The notes: generated by a model not told the origin, from the sequence alone. Shown: positions 1 through 11,192, counted from the stretch's first letter. The stretch is 64,000 bases of DNA from Blepharisma japonicum (GCA_949751835.1 CATKHK010000022.1:310001-374000); one strand, 5' to 3'. Numbers and translations are program-made.

Positions 1-310
1 TGCTTAAAGTGTATTTGATTACTAAGTAGACAATGAACAGATTTTCTGCTATAAGAGCTGGGATTCCAGCTAATGCTATTAACGCAATTAATTCGTCTTT
101 GATTTTTAGCGATGAATATATGGCAATAACACTTTTCTTTATTAAAGGTACTGAAAAAATATATTTTTCAACTAAATCATAAATTGGAGGTTTGCTGGGG
201 CAAGACTGCTTGTTTGAGATTACATCGTGGCAAATTAATAGAGAGAGGTGACAACAGATGATCATAGCTAAGAAATAAATCCATACAAACTTCTCGATTA
301 ATCCCGCCAT
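1..310 (-). CDS. Partial membrane protein, C-terminus outside window
   Basis: An open frame starts with ATG at 310 on the minus strand and runs off the left edge without a stop (103 codons visible, all stop-free). The N-terminus is a hydrophobic helix (about residues 8-24, signal peptide or anchor, with a CCH cluster). A second hydrophobic stretch lies near residues 80-100. It does not match a family I recognise. It is divergent to the aspartic protease at 586, so the 275-bp spacer should hold both promoters. The length and the second hydrophobic segment argue for a real membrane protein, but only the beginning can be judged. Confidence 0.55.
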   Translation of the reverse strand, partial: MAGLIEKFVWIYFLAMIICCHLSLLICHDVISNKQSCPSKPPIYDLVEKYIFSVPLIKKSVIAIYSSLKIKDELIALIALAGIPALIAENLFIVYLVIKYTLS

Positions 311-585
311 TTATTATTATAAAATTTTTAGCTTCTGTTGGAATATTAAAGATTTTAAATATATTTCAAATGAATAAAAACATTACATAAATCTAAAACC
401 AATTTTTAATTTTAAGCAAGGTTATCTGAAATTAAAAATTTATTATTTCAAAAATATTTTTTGCTCAAAAATCCAGCAATTTTATCTCCAATTTTATTAA
501 TTAAAATTCATATTACTCCGACCAATAATAATATCCATTCAAAATAGTATCTTACCATATTTAATTCAAAAGATACCGAGTTAAA

Positions 586-1698
586 ATGATATTTTTAGTC
601 CTTTCCTCATTTCTCGGAATTTTAGTGTCTTCTCTCGACATATCATTACGCCCCTTGCACTCAACTGATGAAGAAAAATACGCCCACTTCAAATCTCTTC
701 AAGTCCTTGCCAAACTTTCTAGCTCAAAAGTAGATGTTCCACTCAAGAATTACCAATCAGCTCAATACTATGGTCCAATTCAACTTGGCACGCCCCCGCA
801 AGAATTTCAAGTTATCTTTGACACTGGTTCCTCCAATCTCTGGGTCCCTTCAAAATTTTGTATATCTCCATCCTGTCTATTCCATAATAAATACAGACGA
901 GACCAATCAAATACATATGAATCTGATGGAACACCTATCACAATAGAATACGGCTCAGGAAAAGTAGAAGGTGTCCTTTCTCAAGATAAAATTACATGGG
1001 GAGGCATAGAAGTCCCAAAGGTCCGTTTTGGAGAAATGATTCTTGTGAGTGGGACTTCGTTTTTACTAGCTAAATTTGATGGGATTTTAGGAATGGCTTG
1101 GAGGGCTATTTCAGTTGATGATATTGAGCCAGTTTATCAGACTATGTTTGACTTGGGATTGCTCGAAGACGATTCCTTTGCGTTTTATTTAACAAAAGGG
1201 GACAATCAAGATGGAAGCCTTTTAACACTCGGAGGTTATAGTGAAAAATGCTATCAAGGGGATTGGAATTATGTGGATTTGGTTGAAGATGACTATTGGC
1301 TAATTGAAATAGATAAAATTAGTGTGAATGGAAAAGAAATTGATGTCCAAAATATTAGAGGAATTGTAGATTCAGGAACTTCTGCACTTGTAGGTGATAA
1401 CTCAGTTATTAAGCTGATAAACAGCGAAATCCCACAAATAAATATTGATTGCTCTAATATCCCTGACTTACCTGATGTCTCTGTAACTATTGGCGGCGTT
1501 GAATACGTATTAAAACCTGAAGACTATGTTATAGAAATGTCAATAGCTGGAAAATCAATTTGCGAAAATGGCTGGATTGGTGCAGGATTCCCAGAAAAGT
1601 TTAAAAATGTCGTAATTTTAGGGGACTTATTTATTAGAACTTACTATACCCATTTTGACTATGGAAAATCCAGACTCGGATTTGCAACTGCAGTTTAG
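586..1698 (+). CDS. Aspartic protease, pepsin/cathepsin D family (A1)
   Basis: A 370-aa intronless A1 peptidase with a signal peptide (about residues 1-16), a short propeptide, and both catalytic motifs intact: FDTGSSNLWVPS (Asp79) and VDSGTSALVG (Asp262). The flap motif EYGSGK carries Tyr122. The C-terminus ends with the usual GDLFIRTYY...GFATA pattern. There is no C-terminal membrane segment, so it is probably a soluble lysosomal/phagosomal or secreted protease used in digestion. It contains no UGA codon. It contrasts with the second A1 protein of this window (54543-55884), which is membrane anchored and lacks one catalytic Asp. Confidence 0.93.
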   Translation: MIFLVLSSFLGILVSSLDISLRPLHSTDEEKYAHFKSLQVLAKLSSSKVDVPLKNYQSAQYYGPIQLGTPPQEFQVIFDTGSSNLWVPSKFCISPSCLFHNKYRRDQSNTYESDGTPITIEYGSGKVEGVLSQDKITWGGIEVPKVRFGEMILVSGTSFLLAKFDGILGMAWRAISVDDIEPVYQTMFDLGLLEDDSFAFYLTKGDNQDGSLLTLGGYSEKCYQGDWNYVDLVEDDYWLIEIDKISVNGKEIDVQNIRGIVDSGTSALVGDNSVIKLINSEIPQINIDCSNIPDLPDVSVTIGGVEYVLKPEDYVIEMSIAGKSICENGWIGAGFPEKFKNVVILGDLFIRTYYTHFDYGKSRLGFATAV

Positions 1699-1746
1699 AT
1701 TAAATAATGAATTTCTAAAAATAAATTAATTAGCCTATTAAAGCAC

Positions 1747-2532
1747 TTAATTTGCGGTTTTGAATTCGAAAAATTTTCTTAGAACTGCTTCAAAATTTTC
1801 TGATGTCTCTTCAAATGCATCCACAAATTTCTGGGTGAATTCTTTGCTTTTTCTTTTTAAGAGCAGTCCTAGTTTTTTCTTGTAATGTGCTTTTTTGATC
1901 TGATCAACTTCAATTGAAACGGCACTCAAAAATCTGTCGAATTTGTGCTGGAGAGCCTTTATTTTGTATTTTGATTTAATAGTATATTCATCAACAAGCC
2001 CAACTCCCAATTCATGCCTAGAATATCCTTTATCAAGATAAGCCTTTACCAGCTCATCTCTATTTTCCACAATTCTTGCAATAATTTCATTAGAAGGCAA
2101 AAGCGGAATTGTTGTAATTTTTATTAATTTCCCCGAATTATTTAGCGATTCATATTTTGGGTCTGATAATTCTTTTTCATCTGCAGCTACATAGTCGATC
2201 TTTAATTCTTGCAAAACTTGAAGATTTAATACATCAGGGCACGGGCATATAACTTCGTCAACTCATTTGACCTGCTTTATTGAGCTGCTACGTTCTTGTT
2301 CATTCATTATACATGGAGTAGGTAAATTTGTGTCACCAATTACTCCAACGATCAAATAGGCATTTTCAACAAATTTCTTGCAGGTCTTGAATTGCTCCAA
2401 ATGGTCTAAGGTAATCATGTCAAAAATTCCAGAAATATAAATTCTAGCACCACTTTCCGGCTCATTCTTTTTCGGCTTCTTTTTACCGGAGGAAAATTGG
2501 AGAACAGTCTTAAGCTTTTTCCATTGCGCCAT
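1747..2532 (-). CDS. CTP:phosphocholine cytidylyltransferase-like protein, active site degenerate
   Basis: 261 aa with one UGA-Trp codon at 2263-2265 inside KWVDEVI, a hallmark of the cytidylyltransferase fold. Other family signatures are present: SGIFDM (the GIFDLFH start), YLIVGVIGD, MNEQER, and a basic amphipathic C-terminal part (from YHLQ-like KYKIKALQHKFDRF to KSKEFTQKF) like the membrane-binding and C-terminal helices of animal CCT-alpha. The nucleotide-binding HxGH is replaced by TLDH (residues 41-44), and the RTEGIST motif is replaced by TTIPLLPS near residues 140-147. This family normally makes CDP-choline for phosphatidylcholine synthesis. Inference: this copy is a non-catalytic or strongly altered paralog, perhaps still a membrane sensor or partner of an active CCT. 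Confidence 0.8.
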
Positions 2533-2783
2533 TTTAGTTTATATAGAGGCAAATAAAGGCTATCAGATAAACCTTTAGGTAAGGAATCAATAATTTATAA
2601 GATTTTAAGGATAATTTAATATATCAGCATTTTTAATTTACCAAAAAATATGTTTTATAATAATTTGTGTATTAGTAAGATGCATTTTTTGATAAAAGTA
2701 TTGAATTTTAATCATAATCAATAATTCATTAATAATGTGAGCTATTTCTTATCAACAGCTATATAAAGTTAATAAAAATAAAA

Positions 2784-3342
2784 ATGAATTTTGTTGAAGT
2801 ATTGCTAGTTTGACTTGCGGTCCATGCTATATTTCTAGGCTTTAATATCGAGCACTACAACTGGATATTGTAAATTTTTATATAGCTTAAAAACTCCTCA
2901 CAATGTAATAGTCCCTATCATATGAATCATTGCCCATATATTTTCAGCAATTGGTATCACTGTTGCTTTGACCGGAATGGAGACATATAGCAGTATTCTT
3001 GAGCTTTCAATCATCCTAGTTATGCTGCTTCATCTTACCACATTTTGCATATCAAATAAGCTGCTTTTCCACTATCACAGGACAGAGTAATTTTTATTTA
3101 GAATGGCTCTCGTTGTCAGCATTGGAGCATCAGCACAAAGTTTAATAGAAAACATTCTCCTTGGAATTGCTACATCCTCTGCTGGTGGATTTTATTTTCC
3201 AATGCTCTTTACTACAGCTTTTGTTCAGTTTGGCTATGGCTATTATCTTTACCGGAGAGGTGAAACAAGAGCTCCTACAGATCCAAAAGTAGACTTTGGT
3301 AATACAAATCCAAACATTTTATCTGAATATATAAAAATTTAG
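2784..3342 (+). CDS. Small polytopic membrane protein, two mini-introns
   Basis: 175 aa after removing introns at 2870-2885 (16 nt) and 3087-3101 (15 nt); both begin GTAA and end TAG, and both would introduce a stop if retained. UGA encodes Trp in the first helix (LLVWLAVHA) and in the second (IIWIIAH). About five hydrophobic helices are visible, followed by a polar tail of about 25 residues (from RRGETRAPTD). I do not recognise the family. It is divergent to the cytidylyltransferase-like gene and convergent with the dCMP deaminase, whose stop is 52 bp away. The consistent frame across two introns and three exons supports it as a real gene. Confidence 0.75.
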
Positions 3343-3394
3343 GCAAATTTATTCTAAATCTCTAAAATTTACAGATTCTTATTAAATTTTTAAC

Positions 3395-4447
3395 TTAAAA
3401 CATCTGAGAACCATTACCCATTTGGACGCTGCTAATAGGAGCTGGAACCACAGGTGAATGCTTTTCCACATCAATTCCTACATGTGCACAGAACTGCTGG
3501 CTTAATTCAAAATTCGCCATCTCTTCTCCATATACCAGTCTTGTGATCCCTGACTGAATTATAGCTTTTGTGCACAGCAGGCATGGGAAAACAGTAGAAT
3601 AAATAGTTGCGCCTTTGCATGATCCATTTCCTGCTAGCAAAACTGCATTTAACTCAGAATGTGCGCACATACAGTCTTCTTGGTTTTCAGGGGTTTCTAT
3701 ATCTGAGTTGCACTTTTCACATCCTCCTTCGTAACAATTGGGGATTCCAGTTGGCGTCCCATTATATCCAGTTGAAATAATTCTGTTTTCTTTGACTATT
3801 ATGGCGCCTGTGCCTCCTTTCATACAGTTCGTTCGTGTGGCCGCCATTTCGGCGAGTCTCATAAAATAAGTGTCCCAGGATGGCCTGAGATGTTCAGGGT
3901 TCAATATGTCTAGCGCTCGAATTTCGTTATAAAGCTCTTCTTTGTCGCCTCGGTTTAGAATGATTTTATCAGCTGAATATAAGCATTCATAAACGTAAGC
4001 TGGATATCCATTGAGCCCATAACTGATCTATATAGTAATTACTTTGTCATCAACTTCTAAAAATGCTGCTAATGGAGATTTTCTTTTTATGTATTTAACA
4101 TTGTAAAAGCCAAAACGTTTTAATGCAGGTGCATCGATTCCTAACAAGATAAAATTCGTTTTTGCGCGGAAGATATTTAATTCTTCTGGTAGAGTTATCG
4201 GGTATACCACGTAATTTACAGCAATATTTTCATCTGTAGTCTTCAAGGCAAATTTTGCGTTAGCTTCTCTATAGATTTCTTCACTGTCATAGTCATCCTC
4301 TAATTGAAAATTACTTGAATGATTTGCTAGCTTATCCCATCTATCACTTTCTAAGTCCAGTAGCTTAAATCCATAGCAAATTTGAAGATATTCAGCCGCA
4401 GTTCGTTTACCAGAGCATAAAGTCCCTGTGATTCCCAAAATAATCAT
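3395..4447 (-). CDS. DCD1: Deoxycytidylate (dCMP) deaminase with N-terminal P-loop-like domain
   Basis: 345 aa with one 15-nt intron at 4028-4042. The C-terminal half is a zinc cytidine/dCMP deaminase with CAHSELNAVL (His ligand and catalytic Glu) and PCLLC (two Cys ligands), plus the GTGAIIVK and GYNGTPTG motifs of dCMP deaminases. It converts dCMP to dUMP for dTTP synthesis. The N-terminal ~150 residues begin GITGTLCSGKRT, a nucleotide-kinase-like P-loop in which the final S/T is Arg. A similar N-terminal domain is known on the fungal enzyme Dcd1, so the fusion is not new, but the altered loop suggests it no longer phosphorylates. The intron lies at the domain junction. Confidence 0.9.
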
Positions 4448-4506
4448 TTTTTTTGATTATTATTAACAATTGATAAAAGCTTATTTAATTATATTTATAT
4501 CAGCAA

Positions 4507-6264
4507 CTAGTCATTACAGGTAGATACATGCAAAATTTCATCGTCTAAATTATTGAATAATTGAGTCTGCAACATTTTTGTGAGAAAATCATGGTCTCCT
4601 TCAGGGAATCTCTTGTGGATTTGCCAAACGAGCTTTTTCATATCTTTAAGATTAAACATTTTGGTGATGTCAATAATTTGGAGCCAGTAATCTTTGATAG
4701 ATTCAGCGATTTCAATGCATGCAAGCTTTTGTTCATGGGTGGGGGTAAAGCAAATTTCTTTGGAATTTAGAGATAAATAAGTATTTTTTATTCTTAATTT
4801 CAGCTGTGCAGCTTCTGGGACTTTTACTTCTTGGATAATAGAGGCTCTTCCTTTTATACGTGAGGATAGGTTTGTTTCGTCTAAATAAATCCAGACTAAA
4901 TCTCCACGAGTTTTCGGAGGTTTTGGAATACCTGCTAAAAGGGGGACTGGAGCGTCTAATACATCAATTAAACATTTAGGGAGTATTGGAATCATTAAAT
5001 TTGGTCACCTGAATGGTCTTAGCAAAACTTGCAAAGCTAAAACGCATGATGTTAATAGTCCTAAATTTCCTGACACAAAAATAATTGATTTCTCTTGAGC
5101 AAGAGCAGATAATACCCAGAAGAAATCATTAAAGTTAAGCCTCGAAAATAAAGGAGCACAAAGTCATGGAACATCAATAACACTAAGATCATCTGGGCAT
5201 TTATATCGTAGAGGATCAAGCTTATCCATATCAATTTCAATATTCATCATTGGCCCGATATTCTCAACTTCTGAATAATTTTCTAATACCTTTATTTCTC
5301 CTGGAGTAATAACTTCTTCTCCTATTAAATGCAGAGTTTTCTCATTATTAACTAATTGCTCGATTCTGAATAATCTTTTTAGTAGAAGCATATTAGATAG
5401 CACTTCATAGTGAAGCTCAAATATGGGAATATAGGTAATAAAGCAATATATTTTGGTATTTTTTCATTCATCCTGTCCATCCTCTTGTGGTGTCACATCA
5501 TCAACTTTCATACAAAAAATATAATAAAGCTCTTTATTAGAATTTGGTAAATCTGTCAAAGTTTCTCTTGGCTGGTCGGATCTTAAGGTGAAAGAAAAAC
5601 AATGGTTTCCTCTCTTCTGAAAAACTTGCCCATATAATAAAGAATTCATATCAGACCCAGAGCCTGTAAGATTAACAGGCTGTGGCTCTTCTTCTGAATG
5701 GAAACAGCAGTTTAGAACCATACGTTTTACTTCATCAGATATACTATAATTTTCTTTCGGAAACTCATATAGAATTTCAGGCTTATATCGATCAACTTTT
5801 CCTAATTTTTCTCTTGGAACTCCCAAAATAAGAAAAGATATAAACATTTTGGGATTATGCATAAAAGAAGAAACGCTATTGTCAGGATGTGGCTGAAGAG
5901 TTTTTCCTGTAGACTGGCATGGTTTCTGATGAAGAGCATCGAAGTCAAAATTGTTAGAAGCAAGATGGGAACGTCTTGGGGTGAAAAGAATATAAGAATC
6001 AGAGCTAACTGAGCACTGCAAAGTTTTCTTAGGAGTTCGTCTTAGGGTTTCAACTTTTGGAGCTGAGGACTGATATTGGGAAAGTTTTATCTTCAACTCC
6101 TCATTTTCGGCGCTTAGTCTATTAATAAGATTTATATCTTGGATACTCCCTTCAACAGACTGCTCATAAAGTTTCTTTAACGTTGCATGCTCCTTCTGCA
6201 ATTGGACGAATTCTTGGTAAAGTTTCTCATAACGGCAGTGCCAATCTACATAGTGATTTGACAT
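4507..6264 (-). CDS. DENN-domain protein (Rab GEF-like)
   Basis: 585 aa in one exon with three UGA-Trp codons (5464-5466, 5164-5166, 5005-5007). The N-terminus (about residues 5-75) is a coiled coil. It is followed by a Ser/Thr-rich linker and a tripartite DENN module. The uDENN part starts at MFISFLILGVPREKL and holds YEFPKENY. The cDENN part includes LLRPFRWPNLMIPILP and IDVLDAPVPLLAGIP, the most typical stretch of the family; its Trp is encoded by UGA. DENN proteins usually activate Rab GTPases in membrane traffic. The exact Rab partner cannot be read from the sequence. Confidence 0.88.
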
Positions 6265-6511
6265 GAATTGTGCAGAATATTATAATATTTTTAGAAATCA
6301 GTAAAATAGAAAATTCAACAAAACATGGAAATAAAAGGGTTTTAGAATGATATCAGACGTTTTGATATCAAGATAAGGAATAATATGATAATTTTCTAAA
6401 AAAATAATTAGAATAATCATATATTGAGAAATTATTATAGGATTTATATTTGATCATTAATATATCTTAATTTAGCAAATAATTATACTCATAGTTTATT
6501 TTAATTTCATT

Positions 6512-7666
6512 TTATGCAGAAATGTTTGGCAAAATATTCAAATAAAAATGCAAGCCTTGAATTCCTTGATCTCTACATAAGATTCCTCTCGATTCTGCTT
6601 CAACTAAGCATTGCTTAGCAATTAAAGCATTAATTCCTAATTCTTCCCCTAGCTCCTTTGCTGAGAGATGGTCTTTGCTGTTAATTTTTTCAACTGCTAG
6701 TGATATAAGTCTTTCAACTGATTCTCCTCCTAATTGCATAATGATAACTCCAGAAGGTAAATTTTTTACTTGAATAGGAAGCCTAAGTCCTTCCATTAAA
6801 TCGCAAGCTCTTTTCATGTCATTTGGTGATATCAAATCTCCTCCTCTCGCTCTGTTGTACATACAATACGCATCAAGCATCGGCAAGACTCCTCCATTTT
6901 CTTCTAAATGTGGTCTGATATAATCACAAATTTCTCTCGCAAGCTGTACGTGGAAATTATTTCCAGAGCTTTCTTTTGTTACACCTGATGTAAAGCCTAA
7001 GCTTGCCATTGTGTTCTTTATTTCAATAAGTTCTGGATCTTTAGACTCATCAACTTGCTTTAATTTCCCTGCTAATTCTGCGAGCTCTCTTGAATTATCA
7101 AATAAACTTCGTAAATCTCTAAACCCTGCAGAAAGTGTGGTGTCTGTCTGTTTGGCATCTTCTTTTATATTTTTCTTAATTGATCCTACTCCATATCCTG
7201 ATGCCTCTTTAGGCTTTTTTTCTTTATGTACTGGGATAATTGATTTTCACCAAGCCTGCTGCCTTAGCGCAACTTCCATCTGTTCAACTGTAGCATCGCG
7301 TCCTTCAGCTCTAAATTTTAATAAATATGAGCCTGGAAGATGTGGGGCGACTGGAGGTGGCCTTTCTTCCATTCTTGCAAGTTCTACTACAAACTGAGGC
7401 AAAGTTCCTTGGTTGGTAATTGTTAGCTCAATTCTGCTGGATCTCAAAAGTCCTCCTGATGTTTTATGGGAATGATAATAATGAAAAGGTAGGTAAAATC
7501 CATTTGCCCCGTCAACAAAAATCAGCCTATGAGAAGTCACATACATGGTAAATGTGCCTATAGATTTATCTTTATTAGGCAAAACTTCTACACTAGCTTG
7601 TTCACGCAAAACCACTTCAGTAGGGATAAGAACTGGCCGCTGACTCTCAGTTAATCTTGCTTGCAT
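6512..7666 (-). CDS. VPS36: ESCRT-II subunit VPS36
   Basis: 384 aa, one exon, one UGA-Trp at 7247-7249 joining the two halves. The N-terminal ~140 residues form a GLUE/PH-like domain (VLREQASVEV, FTMYVTSHRLIFVD, LLRSSRIEL). The C-terminal half is the EAP30/winged-helix region (LAREICDYIRPHL, AYCMYNRARG, LISPNDMKRACDLM, LPIQVKNLPSGV). VPS36 is the ubiquitin- and lipid-binding subunit of ESCRT-II for endosomal sorting; the NZF inserts of yeast are absent. Its ATG is only 18 bp from that of the divergent GNAT gene. Confidence 0.93.
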
Positions 7667-7684
7667 CCTAATAAAGTTATAAAA

Positions 7685-8287
7685 ATGGCTCTACATGCCT
7701 GAATTAAACCGATATTGCTTAAAGGATCATATGGAATACTAGAGCCACTCTCACATTTAAGGAATCAAGAATTCATTGAATCTCTTAATGATGGAGAGCA
7801 ATGGAAGCTCTGATATACATCAGTACCTAAGCCTGAAAATCTGGAAACAGAAATCAATAGACGCTTAGATTTACAGGCTAAAGGCTCAATGGTTCCTTTC
7901 AGTGTTATAGATAAAGCTACAAACAAAGCAGTTGGCATGACTACTTATATGAATATTGATAGCCAAAATAAAAGGGTTGAAATAGGGTATACATGATATA
8001 GAAAATCTGTCCAAAGAACGGCACTAAACACTGAGTGCAAGCTGATGCTCCTAACTCATGCTTTTGAGGACCTTAATTGTATAGCAGTAGAATTCAGGAC
8101 TCATAGATTTAATCGGAAAAGTAGAAATGGTATTGAAAGATTGGGAGCAAAATTGGACGGAGTTTTAAGAAATCATACTATATCGGCAGATGGGATTTTA
8201 AGAGATACATATGTGTATAGCATTATTTCTAATGAATGGCCAGTTGTAAAGCAGCATCTTACATATGAATTGCAAAAAACTAGATAA
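7685..8287 (+). CDS. GNAT-family N-acetyltransferase, bacterial-type
   Basis: 200 aa, intronless, start at 7685, with three UGA-Trp codons (HAWIKP, KLWYTS, YTWYRK). The order of motifs is that of the bacterial RimJ/RimL-like GNAT group: LEPLSHL, DGEQWKLWYTSVP, VGMTTYMNID, RVEIGYTWY, RTALNTECKLMLLTHAFE, CIAVEFRTH, SRNGIERLGAKLDGVLRNH. These blocks look nearly identical to common bacterial acetyltransferases as I remember them, much closer than other genes here are to eukaryotic relatives. Inference: acquired from bacteria and since adapted, because its Trp positions use UGA. The substrate is unknown. The absence of introns fits the idea. Confidence 0.85.
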
Positions 8288-8381
8288 ATTTAGCATTATT
8301 CTTAGTCATCTTATTCTTGCTTCTTCAATGCTCTTACTAAATAAATATTTCACATACTGAGGCATTAAAAAATAAATTTAA

Positions 8382-8738
8382 CTAATTATAGTTTTTAGTA
8401 TCATCTTTTCAAAATGAATTCCATAATTTCATCCTCGTAAACTCTTCTTCATCGATTAAATTGGTTTTATTCATATATTTCTGTCTAGCAATTTCTTGGG
8501 CTTTTAGAAGTTCTGGAGATGATGTTTTAATAAATGAGCGTGGAGGTGATTGATAAGCTTTCATCCATTGATGCAAAATAGAATTATTTTCAGTCCATAA
8601 TTGGTATTGATATTTAGCTTGGCTTGTTAATGAATTTGAGTTTTCTTTGAACCAATGCACTGTACCAGAACCAATGATTATGAAGAATCCATAAATTTTT
8701 GAAAGAGTTCTAAATCTTGGATTTCTACTGAATAACAT
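8382..8738 (-). CDS. Small single-pass membrane protein
   Basis: 118 aa. A UGA at 8409-8411 is read as Trp (NSFWKDD) and the true stop is TAG at 8382-8384. There is one hydrophobic helix near residues 10-27 (IYGFFIIIGSGTVHWF) after a basic N-terminus; the rest is polar with several Trp/Gln residues. No family recognised. A basic N-terminus with one helix would suit an inner mitochondrial membrane protein, but this is only a guess. The small size and lack of introns keep the confidence moderate. Confidence 0.6.
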
Positions 8739-8931
8739 TATTAAAATATATCATCTGCTAATATTTTTAGAATCATTTAAATATATAGATCCAACATGTG
8801 AACTAAATTTTCATATGTGGAGTGCCTCTATAAAATAGCCACAGATTATAAATCAATTTATATTATCTTTCATAATTTTGGACTTTCTTATATTTGAAGC
8901 TATTATAGGAACTCTATCATAGCAAAATTTA

Positions 8932-10402
8932 TTAATTTTCTTTATTTTCCTCAATTTTATTTTTCATTGCTTTTTGAGAAATTTTGAACTTTCTTAGAAT
9001 CTCTTTGTATGAAAGTTCATTAAGCCTAGGCAAAACTAGTTTTACAAAAACTGGGTCAGGCTCGAAAGTATTTTCAGGAGCTTGCATATTTATAGTCAAT
9101 ATTGAAGGATAGTCAGTTATATATTTTCTATAATTAACTCCTCCTCTTTGAGTCCATATTGTTTCATAAAGATACTCTTTTATTGTTTTCCTTGGTCTAT
9201 TTAAGGCTTCTTCAAGCTGATACATAAAAATATCATCTTGCAATAAAATATCAAGCTATGTCTATCTTACCATATTTGAACAATTAAAATCAATCCCTTG
9301 CAGTGGTACATCCTCAACCCTTAGACCTCCAGCGATTTCTTCTAGTGTTCATACTGGCTGTTTATAATGGATTTTTCTGATAAAATCCATCCATTCACTA
9401 TCAGCTCTAAACCTTTCCATTCATTGTGTTGAATAATTCTACCTATAAAATACTGCTAACATTTCGATATCTCCTTTCATCCCTTTATAATAAGCTCTGA
9501 TTAACATAGCTTTTACAATTTCATTGGATGTGCTCCATTGCTTAAAAAGAGAGATATTACTATCATTATATAGAACATCTCTGTAATTCAGAGTAGAGAT
9601 ATCAGCTACAATTTGAATCACACTATCAAGAATTTCTTGAGAATATTGATACTCATCTCCAGCTACCATACATCATGCGAGTAATGGATAATCTGGGTGC
9701 AAAAAACAATCTTCAAGTACTATCACACATAATCTTCTGCACAGTTCTTTTAGACTAAATATTTTTTTACCCACAGTTTACCGCCATCTGTAAAGCAAGC
9801 CTTATGGCTTTATTCCTTATTCCTTGTCTGATACTTTTTTGTAAGCATGATTTTAAAATACCTGGAGAAAACCCTTGCAGCCTAACAAATTCATAAAATG
9901 ATAAAGGATTTCTTGAAGAATGTGAGGTAGATGCAGTCAAAATAATTTGGCATGGATCTTTTGATGACTCTTTTAAAAAATGTTTTCTTGATACGAAATC
10001 TCCGTTTTCTTTGCTGCCAATAGCAAAATCCCACTGCTTTCTGCCTCTTGATTCACCTAAAAAGGTTAAATGAAAATTTTGGGTAATTTTGGTCTGAGGA
10101 GTATTCATGAGAATATCATAAGCATTTATTGTTGGTGGAGGAGAAATAAATGATCTTTGCATAGTGTGAGTGTTTGGAAGTGGAGATTGAGGAATAATTT
10201 GCACTTTCTTTTGAGTACTTATTATAGAATTTATATTTTTGTTACAATCAGAGGAGCCTACATGAAAATCTAAAAGTTTATAATACATTTCTTTATCACA
10301 CTCTGGGCAAGTTTTGTACTTGTTAGCAACTTGAAAATTGAGCTTAGTCTGTGTAGGAGATCTTTTCCGCTTCATATTTAAATCGATAAATTTCCGCATC
10401 AT
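8932..10402 (-). CDS. Zinc-finger protein with helical domain, three mini-introns
   Basis: 474 aa after removing introns at 9755-9770 (16 nt), 9439-9453 (15 nt) and 9256-9270 (15 nt). Near the N-terminus are a PIP-box-like stretch, TQTKLNF, and a C2HC finger, CPECDKEMYYKLLDFHVGSSDC, of the Rad18/UBZ type found in DNA-repair proteins. A linker leads to a region with WDFAIGSK, and then a mostly helical part (SFYEFVRLQGFSPGI, RNKAIRLALQM, LCRRLCVIVLEDCFLHPDYPLLAW) that loosely resembles clamp-loader or MgsA/WRNIP1 collar helices. I see no ATPase or nuclease motif. Inference: a chromatin or repair-linked protein of unknown activity. The exact total of 475 codons supports the three intron calls. 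Confidence 0.7.
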
Positions 10403-10665
10403 ATCTTTAATATTTTTATTAGCTTATTCAATTTTCTACCGCCAAGATCAGAAATAAGAGTTCTATTTTTAGCATAAAATAATATTTAATGCTTGATTAT
10501 TTATATTAACATAATTAGCTTCTCATTTCTACTGCACTGATTTTTATCTTACTTTCCACTACCCATTTTCGATTTCTGACAGTGGTTACTTCATTCAAAA
10601 TATTTCTCAAAATTTTAATTGTTTAATCGATTTTATTATTTTATTTATACATTTCTTATTTCTTT

Positions 10666-11028
10666 CTATAGCGAAGTAGACCACCTTGGGCTTTTACATA
10701 CATATTCAGTCCTTTTGATTAGTTCTAAATTTGGCTTAGAGTTCAGCTTTAGGATATCTTTTAAGCTTATAGACCTCTGCATATTTATTTTTTGTTGAAT
10801 TCCGCTTTCAGTCATTCTAGCTTTTCATAGCTGCGTATCAAGGATTTTTCTTTTAGGGCATGTTCGGTATTGGATTTTGTTAATTTTGTTTTTCACTATA
10901 ATTGGAAGCGATAAATTGTCGTTAAGCTTCAAATTGAACATTTTGAGAGGTACATTTGATAGCTTTTGAATTTTGTCTTTGCTAGGCTGGAAAAATGCAG
11001 ATTGGCTTCTTATAGTATCATGCTTCAT
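10666..11028 (-). CDS. Small basic hypothetical protein
   Basis: 120 aa, with a UGA-Trp at 10825-10827 and a TAG stop at 10666-10668. It is rich in Lys, Arg and Asn, with short hydrophobic patches (LPIIVKNKINKIQ) and no signal or membrane segment. No family recognised. It lies between two better-supported genes with about 165 bp upstream, so it is spaced as a normal gene here, but nothing conserved proves it is translated. Confidence 0.45.
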
Positions 11029-11192
11029 TATTTATAATTCATATTGAATATGCAAACTTATCAAAAATTTATCAATGGGATAATTAAAAATTATATTTTA
11101 TTGGAATCTTGCATTTTTCATATCGGTTTTAATAAAATACAGTTTTTTATCTTTCAATCCACACAAAAATCAAAACGGTTTGTAATTATAAA

